The position numbers were made by a program, and so were the translations under genes. Of a DNA stretch of 64,000 bases, positions 33,952 through 45,644 are shown one piece after another. This stretch comes from Rutidosis leptorrhynchoides (lineage: Eukaryota > Streptophyta > Magnoliopsida > Asterales > Asteraceae). Position 1 is the stretch's first letter. Every line of letters begins with the position of its first letter. The stretch spans positions 257,964,001 to 258,028,000 of the forward strand of contig NC_092341.1 of assembly GCF_046630445.1 (NCBI RefSeq), read 5' to 3'. Below the pieces are notes generated by a model, which was not told the origin of the DNA, did not search any database, and saw only the letters and a program-made list of their open reading frames with translations.

Positions 33952-36900
33952 ATGGCACCGACTACTCGACACACCGTGAATATGAATGAAGAGGAATTCC
34001 GTACTTTTCTAGCTTCAAACATAGCCGCAGTACAGGCTGCGCTACATACCAACAATAACCTTGGATCTAGCAGTACAGGAAATCGTGTAGGATGCACCTA
34101 CAAAGAATTCACTGCCTGCAAACCTTTGGAATTTGATGGAACTGAAGGACCGATCGGATTGAAACGGTGGACCGAGAAGGTTGAATCGGTGTTTGCCATA
34201 AGTAAGTGTACTGAAGAGGACAAAGTGAAGTACGCTACGCATACCTTCACAGGTTCTGCGTTAACATGGTGGAATACCTATCTAGAGCAAGTGGGACAAG
34301 ATGATGCGTACGCACTACCGTGGTCAGCATTCAAGCACTTGATGAACGAGAAGTACCGTCCCAGAACCGAGGTCAATAAGCTCAAGACAGAACTTAGAGG
34401 GTTACGAACCCAAGGATTTGATATTACCACGTACGAAAGACGATTCACAGAATTGTGCCTATTGTGTCCGGGAGCATTCGAAGATGAGGAAGAGAAGATC
34501 GACGCGTTTGTGAAAGGATTACCAGAAAGAATCCAAGAAGATATAAGTTCACACGAGCCCGCCTCCATACAACAGGCATGTAGAATGGCTCACAAACTAG
34601 TGAACCAGATTGAAGAAAGAATTAAAGAACAGACTGCTGAAGAGGCCAATGTGAAGCAAGTCAAAAGAAAGTGGGAGGAAAACGGTGATAAGAATCACCA
34701 ATACAACAACAACAGCAATTACAACAATAATCGCAACAATTATCCCAACAATCGCAACATCAATCGCAACTACAACAAACGGCCCAACAACAACAACAAC
34801 AGCAACTACAACAATCATCCCAACAACAATAATAACCGCAACAACAACAACAATCAGAAGCAGCTATGCCAAAGGTGTGAAAAGAATCACTCGGGGTTCT
34901 GCACCAAATTTTGCAACAAGTGTAAAAGAAATGGTCATAGCGCGGCGAAGTGTGAGGTCTACGGACCAGGGGTTAATAGAACGAAAGGAACAAATGGTGT
35001 CGGAATGAGTAATGGCGGAGCAAGTAGTGTCGGAGCAAGTTATGCCAATGTAGTTTGTTATAAATGTGGAAAACCAGGCCACATTATTAGAAATTGCCCG
35101 AACCAGGAGAACACGAATGGACAAGGCCGTGGAAGATTTTTCAATATTAATGCGGTAGAGGCACAGGAAGACCCGGAGCTTGTTACGGGTACGTTTCTTA
35201 TTGACAATAAATCTGCTTACGTTTTATTTGATTCGGGTGCGGATAGAAGCTATATGAGTAGAGATTTTTGTGCTAAATTAAGTTGTCCATTGACGCCTTT
35301 GGATAGTAAATTTTTACTCGAATTAGCAAATGGTAAATTAATTTCAGCAGATAATATATGTCGGAATCGAGAAATTAAACTGGTTAGCGAAACATTTAAG
35401 ATTGATTTGATACCAGTAGAGTTAGGGAGTTTTGATGTGATAATCGGTATGGACTGGTTGAAAGAAGTGAAAGCAGAGATCGTTTGTTACAAAAATGCAA
35501 TTCGCATTATACGAGAAAAAGGAAAACCCTTAATGGTGTACGGAGAAAAGGGCAACACGAAGCTACATCTTATTAGTAATTTGAAGGCACAAAAACTAAT
35601 AAGAAAAGGTTGCTATGCTGTTCTAGCACACGTCGAGAAAGTACAAACTGAAGAAAAGAGCATCAATGATGTTCCCGTCGCAAAAGAATTTCCCGATGTA
35701 TTTCCGAAAGAATTACCGGGATTACCCCCACATCGATCCGTTGAATTTCAAATAGATCTTGTACCAGGAGCTACACCAATAGCTCGTGCTCCTTACAGAC
35801 TCGCACCCAGTGAGATGAAAGAACTGCAAAGCCAATTACAAGAACTTTTAGAGCGTGGTTTCATTCGACCAAGCACATCACCTTGGGGAGCTCCTGTTTT
35901 GTTTGTCAAGAAGAAAGATGGTACATTCAGGTTGTGTATCGACTACCGAGAGTTGAACAAACTTACCATCAAGAATCGCTACCCACTACCGAGAATCGAC
36001 GACTTATTTGATCAACTACAAGGCTCGTCTGTTTATTCAAAGATTGACTTACGTTCCGGGTATCATCAAATGCGGGTGAAAGAAGATGATATTCCAAAGA
36101 CTGCTTTCAGAACACGTTACGGTCATTACGAGTTTATGGTCATGCCGTTTGGTTTAACTAATGCACCAGCTGTGTTCATGGACCTTATGAACCGAGTGTG
36201 TGGACCATACCTTGACAAGTTTGTCATTGTTTTCATTGATGACATACTTATTTACTCAAAGAATGACCAAGAACACGGTGAACATTTGAGAAAGGTGTTA
36301 GAAGTATTGAGGAAGGAAGAATTGTACGCTAAGTTTTCAAAGTGTGCATTTTGGTTGGAAGAAGTTCAATTCCTCGGTCACATAGTGAACAAAGAAGGTA
36401 TTAAGGTGGATCCGGCAAAGATAGAAACTGTTGAAAAGTGGGAAACCCCGAAAACTCCGAAACACATACGCCAGTTTTTAGGACTAGCTGGTTACTACAG
36501 AAGGTTCATCCAAGACTTTTCCAGAATAGCAAAACCCTTGACTGCATTAACGCGTAAAGGGAAGAAATTTGAATGGAATGATGAACAAGAGAAAGCGTTT
36601 CAGTTATTGAAGAAAAAGCTAACTACGGCACCTATATTGTCATTGCCTGAAGGGAATGATGATTTTGTGATTTATTGTGATGCATCAAAGCAAGGTCTCG
36701 GTTGTGTATTAATGCAACGAACGAAGGTGATTGCTTATGCGTCTAGACAATTGAAGATTCACGAACAAAATTATACGACGCATGATTTGGAATTAGGCGC
36801 GGTTGTTTTTGCATTAAAGACTTGGAGGCACTACTTATATGGGGTCAAAAGTATTATATATACCGACCACAAAAGTCTTCAACACATATTTAATCAGAAA

Positions 36901-38517
36901 CAACTGAATATGAGGCAGCGTAGGTGGATTGAATTATTGAATGATTACGACTTTGAGATTCGTTACCACCCGGGGAAGGCAAATGTGGTAGCCGATGCCT
37001 TGAGCAGGAAGGACAGAGAACCCATTCGAGTAAAATCTATGAATATAATGATTCATAATAACATTACTACTCAAATAAAGGAGGCGCAACAAGGAGTTTT
37101 AAAAGAGGGAAATTTAAAGGATGAAATACCCAAAGGATCGGAGAAGCATCTTAATATTCGGGAAGACGGAACCCGGTATAGGGCTGAAAGGATTTGGGTA
37201 CCAAAATTTGGAGATATGAGAGAAATGGTACTTAGAGAAGCTCATAAAACCAGATACTCAATACATCCTGGAACGGGGAAGATGTACAAGGATCTCAAGA
37301 AACATTTTTGGTGGCCGGGTATGAAAGCCGATGTTGCTAAATACGTAGGAGAATGTTTGACGTGTTCTAAGGTCAAAGCTGAGCATCAGAAACCATCAGG
37401 TCTACTTCAACAACCCGAAATCCCGGAATGGAAATGGGAAAACATTACCATGGATTTCATCACTAAATTGCCAAGGACTGCAAGTGGTTTTGATACTATT
37501 TGGGTAATAGTTGATCGTCTCACCAAATCAGCACACTTCCTACCAATAAGAGAAGATGACAAGATGGAGAAGTTAGCACGACTGTATTTGAAGGAAGTCG
37601 TCTCCAGACATGGAATACCAATCTCTATTATCTCTGATAGGGATGGCAGATTTATTTCAAGATTCTGGCAGACATTACAGCAAGCATTAGGAACTCGTCT
37701 AGACATGAGTACTGCCTATCATCCACAAACTGATGGGCAGAGCGAAAGGACGATACAAACGCTTGAAGACATGCTACGAGCATGTGTTATTGATTTCGGA
37801 AACAGTTGGGATCGACATCTACCGTTAGCAGAATTTTCCTACAACAACAGCTACCATTCAAGCATTGAGATGGCGCCGTTTGAAGCACTTTATGGTAGAA
37901 AGTGCAGGTCTCCGATTTGTTGGAGTGAGGTGGGGGATAGACAGATTACGGGTCCGGAGATTATACAAGAAACTACCGAGAAGATCACCCAAATTCAACA
38001 ACGGTTGAAAACTGCCCAAAGTCGACAAAAGAGCTACGCTGACATTAAAAGAAAAGATATAGAATTTGAAATTGGAGAGATGGTCATGCTTAAAGTTGCA
38101 CCTTGGAAAGGCGTTGTTCGATTTGGTAAACGAGGGAAATTAAATCCAAGGTATATTGGACCATTCAAGATTATTGATCGTGTCGGACCAGTAGCTTACC
38201 GACTTGAGTTACCTCAACAACTCGCGGCTGTACATAACACTTTCCACGTCTCAAATTTGAAGAAATGTTTTGCTAAAGAAGATCTCACTATTCCGTTAGA
38301 TGAAATCCAAATCAACGAAAAACTTCAATTCATCGAAGAACCCGTCGAAATAATGGATCGTGAGGTTAAAAGACTTAAGCAAAACAAGATACCAATTGTT
38401 AAGGTTCGATGGAATGCTCGTAGAGGACCCGAGTTCACCTGGGAGCGTGAAGATCAGATGAAGAAGAAATACCCGCATCTATTTCCAGAAGATTCATCAA
38501 CACCTTCAACAGCTTAA
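33952..38517 (+). CDS. Chromovirus gag-pol polyprotein (element D), intact
   Basis: 1,521 codons from the ATG at 33,952. The frame is open from an earlier ATG at 33,916, but MAPTTRH fits the usual gag start. Order: capsid-like region (about 50-200); Asn-rich linker; CCHC knuckles ending with [14 protein letters not shown] (about 370); protease DSGA (about 427); reverse transcriptase with [12 protein letters not shown] and FIDD (761-764); RNase H with YCDAS (about 908); integrase with an HHCC zinc region and D1168, D1229, E1265 (DX35E); C-terminal chromodomain-like segment with KVRWN and EFTWERED (about 1490-1515). Single-frame gag-pol, Met primer and this C-terminus fit the chromovirus group, probably Tekay/Del-like. 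The stop codon overlaps the conserved 3' stem. Confidence 0.95.
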   Translation: MAPTTRHTVNMNEEEFRTFLASNIAAVQAALHTNNNLGSSSTGNRVGCTYKEFTACKPLEFDGTEGPIGLKRWTEKVESVFAISKCTEEDKVKYATHTFTGSALTWWNTYLEQVGQDDAYALPWSAFKHLMNEKYRPRTEVNKLKTELRGLRTQGFDITTYERRFTELCLLCPGAFEDEEEKIDAFVKGLPERIQEDISSHEPASIQQACRMAHKLVNQIEERIKEQTAEEANVKQVKRKWEENGDKNHQYNNNSNYNNNRNNYPNNRNINRNYNKRPNNNNNSNYNNHPNNNNNRNNNNNQKQLCQRCEKNHSGFCTKFCNKCKRNGHSAAKCEVYGPGVNRTKGTNGVGMSNGGASSVGASYANVVCYKCGKPGHIIRNCPNQENTNGQGRGRFFNINAVEAQEDPELVTGTFLIDNKSAYVLFDSGADRSYMSRDFCAKLSCPLTPLDSKFLLELANGKLISADNICRNREIKLVSETFKIDLIPVELGSFDVIIGMDWLKEVKAEIVCYKNAIRIIREKGKPLMVYGEKGNTKLHLISNLKAQKLIRKGCYAVLAHVEKVQTEEKSINDVPVAKEFPDVFPKELPGLPPHRSVEFQIDLVPGATPIARAPYRLAPSEMKELQSQLQELLERGFIRPSTSPWGAPVLFVKKKDGTFRLCIDYRELNKLTIKNRYPLPRIDDLFDQLQGSSVYSKIDLRSGYHQMRVKEDDIPKTAFRTRYGHYEFMVMPFGLTNAPAVFMDLMNRVCGPYLDKFVIVFIDDILIYSKNDQEHGEHLRKVLEVLRKEELYAKFSKCAFWLEEVQFLGHIVNKEGIKVDPAKIETVEKWETPKTPKHIRQFLGLAGYYRRFIQDFSRIAKPLTALTRKGKKFEWNDEQEKAFQLLKKKLTTAPILSLPEGNDDFVIYCDASKQGLGCVLMQRTKVIAYASRQLKIHEQNYTTHDLELGAVVFALKTWRHYLYGVKSIIYTDHKSLQHIFNQKQLNMRQRRWIELLNDYDFEIRYHPGKANVVADALSRKDREPIRVKSMNIMIHNNITTQIKEAQQGVLKEGNLKDEIPKGSEKHLNIREDGTRYRAERIWVPKFGDMREMVLREAHKTRYSIHPGTGKMYKDLKKHFWWPGMKADVAKYVGECLTCSKVKAEHQKPSGLLQQPEIPEWKWENITMDFITKLPRTASGFDTIWVIVDRLTKSAHFLPIREDDKMEKLARLYLKEVVSRHGIPISIISDRDGRFISRFWQTLQQALGTRLDMSTAYHPQTDGQSERTIQTLEDMLRACVIDFGNSWDRHLPLAEFSYNNSYHSSIEMAPFEALYGRKCRSPICWSEVGDRQITGPEIIQETTEKITQIQQRLKTAQSRQKSYADIKRKDIEFEIGEMVMLKVAPWKGVVRFGKRGKLNPRYIGPFKIIDRVGPVAYRLELPQQLAAVHNTFHVSNLKKCFAKEDLTIPLDEIQINEKLQFIEEPVEIMDREVKRLKQNKIPIVKVRWNARRGPEFTWEREDQMKKKYPHLFPEDSSTPSTA

Positions 38518-38552
38518 AATTTCGGGACGAAATTTATTTAACGGGTAGGTAC
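38517..38552 (+). promoter_or_regulatory. Element D 3' stem motif and polypurine tract
   Basis: The inverted repeat AAATTTCG-GGA-CGAAATTT (38,517-38,535) starts on the last base of the pol stop codon. TAACGGGTAGGTAC (38,539-38,552) directly precedes the 3' LTR. Confidence 0.7.
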
Positions 38553-41500
38553 TGTAGTGACCCGAACTTTTCCATGTTTATATATATTAATTGAGATTGA
38601 TATTTACATGATTAAATGTTTCCAACATGTTAAGCAATCAAACTTGTTAAGACTTGATTAATTGAAATATGTTTCATATAGACAATTGACCACCCAAGTT
38701 GACCGGTGATTCACGAACGTTAAAACTTGTAAAAACTATATGATGACATATATATGGATATATATATAGTTAACATGATACTATGATAAGTAAACATATC
38801 ATTAAGTATATTAACAATGAACTACATATGTAAAAACAAGACTACTAACTTAATGATTTTTAAACGAGACATATATGTAACGATTATCGTTGTAAAGACA
38901 TTTAATGTATATATATCATATTAAGAGATATTCATACATGATAATATCATGATAATATAATAATTTAAAATCTCATTTGATATTATAAACATTGGGTTAA
39001 CAACATTTAACAAGATCGTTAACCTAAAAGTTTCAAAACAACACTTACATGTAACGACTAACGATGACTTAACGACTCAGTTAAAATGTATATACATGTA
39101 GTGTTTTAATATGTATTTATACACTTTTGAAAGACTTCAATACACTTATCAAAATACTTCTACTTAACAAAAATGCTTACAATTACATCCTCGTTCAGTT
39201 TCATCAACAATTCTACTCGTATGCACCCGTATTCGTACTCGTACAATACACAGCTTTTAGATGTATGTACTATTGGTATATACACTCCAATGATCAGCTC
39301 TTAGCAGCCCATGTGAGTCACCTAACACATGTGGGAACCATCATTTGGCAACTAGCATGAAATATCTCATAAAATTACAAAAATATGAGTAATCATTCAT
39401 GACTTATTTACATGAAAACAAAATTACATATCCTTTATATCTAATCCATACACCAACGACCAAAAACACCTACAAACACTTTAATTCTTCAATTTTCTTC
39501 ATCTAATTGATCTCTCTCAAGTTCTATCTTCAAGTTCTAAGTGTTCTTCATAAATTCCAAAAGTTCTAGTTTCATAAAATCAAGAATACTTTCAAGTTTG
39601 CTAGCTCACTTCCAATCTTGTAAGGTGATCATCCAACCTCAAGAAATCTTTGTTTCTTACAGTAGGTTATCATTCTAATACAAGGTAATAATCATATTCA
39701 AACTTTGGTTCAATTTCTATAACTATAACAATCTTATTTCAAGTGATGATCTTACTTGAACTTGTTTTCGTGTCATGATTCTGCTTCAAGAACTTCGAGC
39801 CATCCAAGGATCCATTGAAGCTAGATCCATTTTTCTCTTTTCCAGTAGGTTTATCCAAGGAACTTAAGGTAGTAATGATGTTCATAACATCATTCGATTC
39901 ATACATATAAAGCTATCTTATTCGAAGGTTTAAACTTGTAATCACTAGAACATAGTTTAGTTAATTCTAAACTTGTTCGCAAACAAAAGTTAATCCTTCT
40001 AACTTGACTTTTAAAATCAACTAAATACATGTTCTATATCTATATGATATGCTAACTTAATGATTTAAAACCTGGAAACACGAAAAACACCGTAAAACCG
40101 GATTTACGCCGTCGTAGTAACACCGCGGGCTGTTTTGGGTTAGTTAATTAAAAACTATGATAAACTTTGATTTAAAAGTTGTTATTCTGAGAAAATGATT
40201 TTTATTATGAGCATGAAACTATATCCAAAAATTATAGTTAAACTCAAAGTGGAAGTATGTTTTCTAAAATGGTCATCTAGACGTCGTTCTTTCGACTGAA
40301 ATGACTACCTTTACAAAAACGACTTGTAACTTATTTTTCCGACTATAAACCTATACTTTTTCTGTTTAGATTCATAAAATAGAGTTCAATATGAAACCAT
40401 AGCAATTTGATTCACTCAAAACGGATTTAAAATGAAGAAGTTATGGGTAAAACAAGATTGGATAATTTTTCTCATTTTAGCTACGTGAAAATTGGTAACA
40501 AATCTATTCCAACCATAACTTAATTAACTTGTATTGTATATTATGTAATCTTGAGATACCATAGACACGTATACAATGTTTCGACCTATCATGTCGACAC
40601 ATCTATATATATTTCGGAACAACCATAGACACTCTATATGTGAATGTTGGAGTTAGCTATACAGGGTTGAGGTTGATTCCAAAATATATATATTTTGAGT
40701 TGTGATCAATACTGAGATACGTATACACTGGGTCGTGGATTGATTCAAGATAATATTTATCGATTTATTTCTGTACATCTAATTGTGGACAACTAGTTGT
40801 AGGTTACTAACGAGGACAGCTGACTTAATAAACTTAAAACATCAAAATATATTAAAAGTGTTGTAAATATATTTTGAACATACTTTGATATATATGTATA
40901 TATTGTTATAGGTTCGTGAATCAACCAGTGGCCAAGTCTTACTTCCCGACGAAGTAAAAATCTGTGAAAGTGAGTTTCATTTGCCTTTTTACCCTTTATA
41001 TTTTTGGGACTGAGAATACATGCGCTTTTATAAATGTTTGACGAAATAGACACAAGTAATTGAAACTACATTCTATGGTTGAATTATCGAAATCGAATAT
41101 GCCCCTTTTTATTAAAGTCTGGTAATCTAAGAATTAGGGAACAGACACCCTAATTGACGCGAATCCTAAAGATATATCTATTGGGCTTAACAAACCCCAT
41201 CCAAAGTACCGGATGCTTTAGTACTTCGAAATTTATATCATATCCGAAGGGTGTCCCGGAATGATGGGGATATTCTTATATATGCATTTTGTTAATGTCG
41301 GTTACCAGGTGTTCACCATATGAATGATTTTTATCTCTATGTATGGGATGTGTATTGAAATATGAAATCTTGTGGTCTATTATTATGATTTGATATATAT
41401 AGGTTAAACCTATAACTCACCAACATTTTTGTTGACGTTTTAAGCATGTTTATTCTCAGGTGATTATTAAGAGCTTCCGCTGTCGCATACTTAAATAAGG

Positions 41501-41802
41501 ACAAGATTTGGAGTCCATGCTTGTATGATATTGTGTAAAAACTGCATTCAAGAAACTTATTTTGTTGTAACATATTTGTATTGTAAACCATTATGTAATG
41601 GTCGTGTGTAAACAGGATATTTTAGATTATCATTATTTGATAATCTACGTAAAGCTTTTTAAACCTTTATTGATGAAATAAAGGTTATGGTTTGTTTAAA
41701 AATGAATGCAGTCTTTGAAAAACGTCTCATATAGAGGTCAAAACCTCGCAACGAAATCAATTAATATGGAACGTTTTTAATCAATAAGAACGGGACATTT
41801 CA
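38553..41802 (+). repeat. Element D 3' LTR
   Basis: 3,250 bp. Differences from the 5' copy seen by eye include sites near 39,123, 39,236, 39,482, 39,680, 40,197, 40,692, 40,730, 40,733 and 41,175. Confidence 0.95.
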
Positions 41803-41807
41803 TAATA
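41803..41807. repeat. Target site duplication of element D (right)
   Basis: TAATA, matching 28,711-28,715. Confidence 0.92.
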
Positions 41808-42006
41808 GAAGAAGTTAACAAGCTTCGCGCTCGGGTAGTGACTTTAGAGAATACGGTGCAAAGGTTACAAGCACCAGCAGCATCACCGGCATCAACAGTA
41901 CCACCATCATCAACACCAACAGTACCATTACCACCATCAACAACATCCACATCCCATGATTCAACATCACAAGATGTTCCACGAGCATCAACGTCATACA
42001 CACCAT

Positions 42007-43164
42007 AGATACCAAGGAGTACCAACAACAATAACCGATGAAGTATTGATTCATAACTTCATTGGAGAAATATTCTACGGCGATTATGTAATATCTAAAG
42101 TTTTAGAGATTATATTCTAGTCCTATTCAAAATCCAGATGAGATTAATATTATGTTAAATCATTAAATCCATGATTACATCTAAAGAAAATATATATGTA
42201 GGTATATTTTCATAAAGATTGTAATTAAAAATCCTTTTGTACAAACTTTAATGGTGAGAATATTTTAACGGGTAGGTAATACCCGAGAGGTATATAAATT
42301 CACAACTAATATGTTACATTCTTCGATTCTGATTCAGCAATCATCAACTATACTCACTACTTTCACAACGATATACATTATTTCACAGAAATCAAAACAA
42401 CCGTTCTCATCCAAACTCAATTTCATATTCTGATTTTAACATATCAGAATCCAAGTCAAGACTCAACAAGAGACATCACTCTTAAATCTCTACATCTTTC
42501 AAAGCTATACTTTGACTTTAAAACTGTAATAGAACATCACTTCTACCCAGAAAAATATTCGTATCATTCAAAATTCTAGAACATTATATGTATATTGACA
42601 ATTACAATCTGTGTTCAAACCCTTCGAAATTCCTAAAGACACTTCAAATAATGAGCAATCGAGATGATGATCCAACCACATATTACCCACAGTCTTGCAC
42701 CTAAAAAACTCTCAAAACCAAAGTCATAGTTTAACACGTATCCGTGTCAGATCCTTTGGTATTTATTAGCAAAAATAAATTTTCAATCCCTTTTTAAGGT
42801 AGACAGTTTTGTCACAGCTCCAACAAATCAACTTCAATTGTTCATTCTAATAAGCCTTATTATAACGATTACCCCTTCATCATTGTTACTGGGGAACCCT
42901 TTATATCTCGCCACATTAGCAGTAAACTTACCAATAATTTCATTGATCTTTAAGCCTCTCCGAAAAATCACTATACTTATTCATTGAAACCCTATCATGT
43001 ACTCATCTGCATCTTGTATTGGTAGTTACCATACCAAAAAGCTTGAATCATTATTCTCGAATCTCGCAGCAATTCTACGCCAACAGTTATATATATACAT
43101 ATAACGTCTACCTCCAAGACTTACATACTTCGAATGTGAAGTTTCTGAAAAACACCCTGAATTG
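42007..43164 (+). other. Element A interior without recognisable genes
   Basis: AT-rich. A TAACGGGTAGGTA motif at 42,266-42,278 (continuing into ATACCCG) copies the pre-LTR motif of A and D, parallel to the internal copy in D at 33,801. No pol-like frame was found. Confidence 0.55.
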
Positions 43165-43413
43165 CGAACTAGTTCTCGAAATTTTAAAAAATGCTGATGA
43201 AGCAGCAAAAACTGTAAATGACCTTAACAGCCAAAAGTTTGATGATAAAGAATAGTGTGTTGGCAAAGCTCAGAAAAAGAGAAGATTTGGTACTGAAAAA
43301 TGGATTGAGCAAACCCTGAAGGAGGCTGTAGACAAATCACAAAGACTAAACCTGCCTTCAAAGAATCCAAATGATTCAGTGTCTGCTGAAGTCTTTAGCG
43401 AATACATTACTCC
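43165..43413 (+). pseudogene. Captured fragment of a poly(A)-binding protein gene
   Basis: In the plus frame ending at 43,255 and continuing past its stop, segments read NADEAAKTVNDLNSQKFDDKE, then VGKAQKK, then IEQTLKEAVDKSQRLNL and NPNDSVS. These match, in order and spacing, the end of RRM3, the linker and the start of RRM4 of plant cytoplasmic PABPs. The reading is broken by a stop (the Trp of DDKEWYVGKAQKK) and small frame changes. No introns are apparent in the 250 bp. It lies inside non-autonomous element A, so it is a retrotransposon-captured gene fragment and not a gene. Confidence 0.75.
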
Positions 43414-44723
43414 TGACTCTAAACCTTTACGGACAAATCTTCTTTATCATCTTTCGATATTAGAAATTCTAAGATATCATCGTATCATTCATTATAAATA
43501 TCCTCGATATTTCTGAAGATATTTTCATAACTATTCTTATCTGAAATCATTTATCTCCTCGCGTTATCTGTATTACATCATAAAGGAAACTATTTAGTTT
43601 CTATATTTTGTAAACCTTCGAGTTTAAATTATGAATATTTTTGAAGTAGTGTTGAGAACTGAAGCATGAGTTAGTATAATATAATGACACTTGATCAACG
43701 TGATTATATTACAATAAGTCATGCTGAGTTTCTAATGGAACGTGATAAAGGTTCACAGATCATATCCTCATCATGAACCACGTTACATAACTCTTTCATT
43801 CTATTTAACCTCTAAACATATCAAGAAAATATTTTTCTTGATGATTCGGTCTTTTCCGGATATTCTGGTAATTTGACAAATCAAATCGTGCTATTACCTT
43901 TCCTTTGTGCTTTGTATATTATGATCATTCGAAACACAATACCTACGAATTCTGGATCATTATTCGCTTGACTTGAAGTCGGGAAGAAGAAAACAAAAGC
44001 ATGAAGCTCTGAAATAGAAATGGGAGTATAAATCGCAGTAAATAGGAAAGAGCATTAACTGTGGATGTCAATGATTATAGAAAGACAGAAGCAGAGACAT
44101 CGAAATATAAGGAAAAATATAAAACTCAACAACAATCCAAAAATTACAAACCATATATATCGATTCGTATAGCAACATAAAGACACGGGAGAACTATAAA
44201 CACTATAAAACCAAGAGTATAGTAGAAGTGAATAGATTCTTCCGTCGGCAGATGAAAAAGAAGGATGACGGATATGAAAGTTAGGAGTATATCAAGAATC
44301 AGAATTGGATGGAGCAGAGTGACAAATGCTTTAAAGTATGAATTGAGGGAGAAAGAATAGAAGGTGTGAGTTGTGAAAATAAGGAAACAATAAGGGTGGA
44401 TTTATAGTGAAGTATCAGACAGAGCAATCGAGACAGATCATCTCATTTAACCAAAGAGGATTCTAATTTCCTTAATTATCGAAGAATCAAATCTTATTAC
44501 GAAGATTTTCTCTAAATCCCTTGAACTCCGGAAATCAACCCTATCTACGTCAAAAGATATGACGAAACTTTATTTTCTCATTTCACTCTTTTGCAATAGT
44601 TTCACTCGTACTCTTCACATAAACGAATTGTTTTATCCATATTACTCAATGATGATAAAACTCTAATTTTCAACTCATATGAGTCATGAAAACATACTTA
44701 TTGTAGCCATGACCATCTCAATC
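43414..44723 (+). other. Element A 3' interior
   Basis: About 1.3 kb and AT-rich with no recognisable coding sequence on either strand. Confidence 0.55.
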
Positions 44724-44759
44724 AAATTTCGGGACGAAATTTCTTTAATGGGTAGGTAC
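44724..44759 (+). promoter_or_regulatory. Element A 3' stem motif and polypurine tract
   Basis: AAATTTCG-GGA-CGAAATTT at 44,724-44,742, then TTTAATGGGTAGGTAC directly before the LTR. Confidence 0.7.
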
Positions 44760-44923
44760 TGTGACAACCCGGAAATTTCCGACCAAATTTAAACTTAATC
44801 TTTATATGATTTCAACAAGATAAGCAAAGTCTGTAATATTGATTCTCAAACTTTTTGAACTAATGTTATATATTTAGTTACCTTTTGACTATTGACCGAC
44901 GATTCACTAACATCTATTTGTAA

Positions 44924-44996
<73 letters not shown>

Positions 44997-45193
44997 ATAA
45001 GTTGGAATATTAATTATTCATAAATAACTTGCAATGTGTATTTAAAAACTGATTTATGTATATTAAATAAAGATATACATATATATAATTTCAAGTTATT
45101 TAGTAAACGATAGTAACATTCGTTTATTGATTCGATTGATATTTAGATAAGTTAACTAAAACGTTTAAGATGAACAAGTAAAACACTAATTTA

Positions 45194-45370
45194 CTACAGT
45201 ATTTTCGAATTGCTACAGTACCCGAAAAGCTACAGTGTTTTCGAAAATCACTATTTGCTACAGTAAAAATCATTTTGCTACAGTGTTTTCGAACATCAAT
45301 ATTTGCTACAGTAAAAATGACTTTGCTACAGTAAAACACTATTTGTTGCAGTAACACTATTTGCTACAGT
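45194..45370. repeat. CTACAGT interspersed short-repeat array
   Basis: Eight CTACAGT units and one TTGCAGT variant at irregular spacings of about 17-38 bp, with AAAAAT, CACTATTTG and TTTTCGAA blocks between them. Inside the A LTR, 50-230 bp upstream of the palindrome pair, so it may be a U3 enhancer-type repeat (inference). Confidence 0.75.
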
Positions 45371-45424
45371 GAAAAATATGTCGACAAACAAGAAAACAAA
45401 ACATATTGGGTGCGTACCAGCTGG

Positions 45425-45500
45425 CCATGCTATCGCATGGCAAATGGGCATGCAACCCATGCGATCGCATGGGGCTTGGGATCAGAAAATGTCTATAAAT
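45425..45500 (+). promoter_or_regulatory. Candidate LTR promoter of element A: paired palindromes plus TATAAAT
   Basis: CCATGCTATCGCATGG (45,425-45,440, one mismatch in the arms) and the perfect 16-bp palindrome CCATGCGATCGCATGG (45,457-45,472) are 16 bp apart. TATAAAT at 45,494-45,500 begins 21 bp after the second. Same architecture as in C, with an unrelated palindrome sequence. Confidence 0.6.
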
Positions 45501-45585
45501 TGATCGAATTCTCGCGCAGTTCTTCATACTCTATCTCTCTATCTTACTGATATACTCCGTAATTATTTATTTATTTTATTATTTA

Positions 45586-45644
<59 letters not shown>

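Larger units (their letters stand above)
28716..41802 (+). mobile_element. Autonomous chromovirus-type LTR retrotransposon D with two extra ORFs
   Basis: A 13,087-bp element with 3,250-bp LTRs that have no net length difference and about nine substitutions seen by eye (0.3%), a perfect TAATA TSD, a Met-type primer site, an intact gag-pol and a 3' polypurine motif. Between primer site and gag lie an acidic ORF and an F-box ORF, which standard chromoviruses do not have. It is inserted in the gag-like ORF of A. Confidence 0.95.
28359..42006 (+). pseudogene. Gag-like ORF of element A, split by element D
   Basis: It starts ATG at 28,359 with a Ser/Asp-rich N-terminus (MDPVSSSNSSDSDSYSDMDI). The same frame continues, with stops near 28,489, 28,590 and 28,691, up to the D insertion at 28,710. 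It resumes at 41,808 as a coiled-coil-like EEVNKLRARVVTLENTVQRL segment, then an Ala/Ser/Thr/Pro-rich tail ending at 42,006. The frame is continuous across the TSD once D is removed. Acidic N-terminus and position mirror the first ORF of D. Function unknown; a structural role is possible. Confidence 0.65.

Noticed and set aside
34597-35008. ORFs overlapping the Asn-rich part of D gag on both strands
   Set aside because: Shadows of low-complexity AAC/CAA repeats in gag.
45124-45357. 77-codon minus-strand ORF in the A LTR
   Set aside because: It is a by-product of the CTACAGT repeats read in reverse.
45194-45370. CRISPR-like look of the CTACAGT array
   Set aside because: Repeats are only 7 bp, spacers are irregular and related to each other, and this is plant nuclear DNA.
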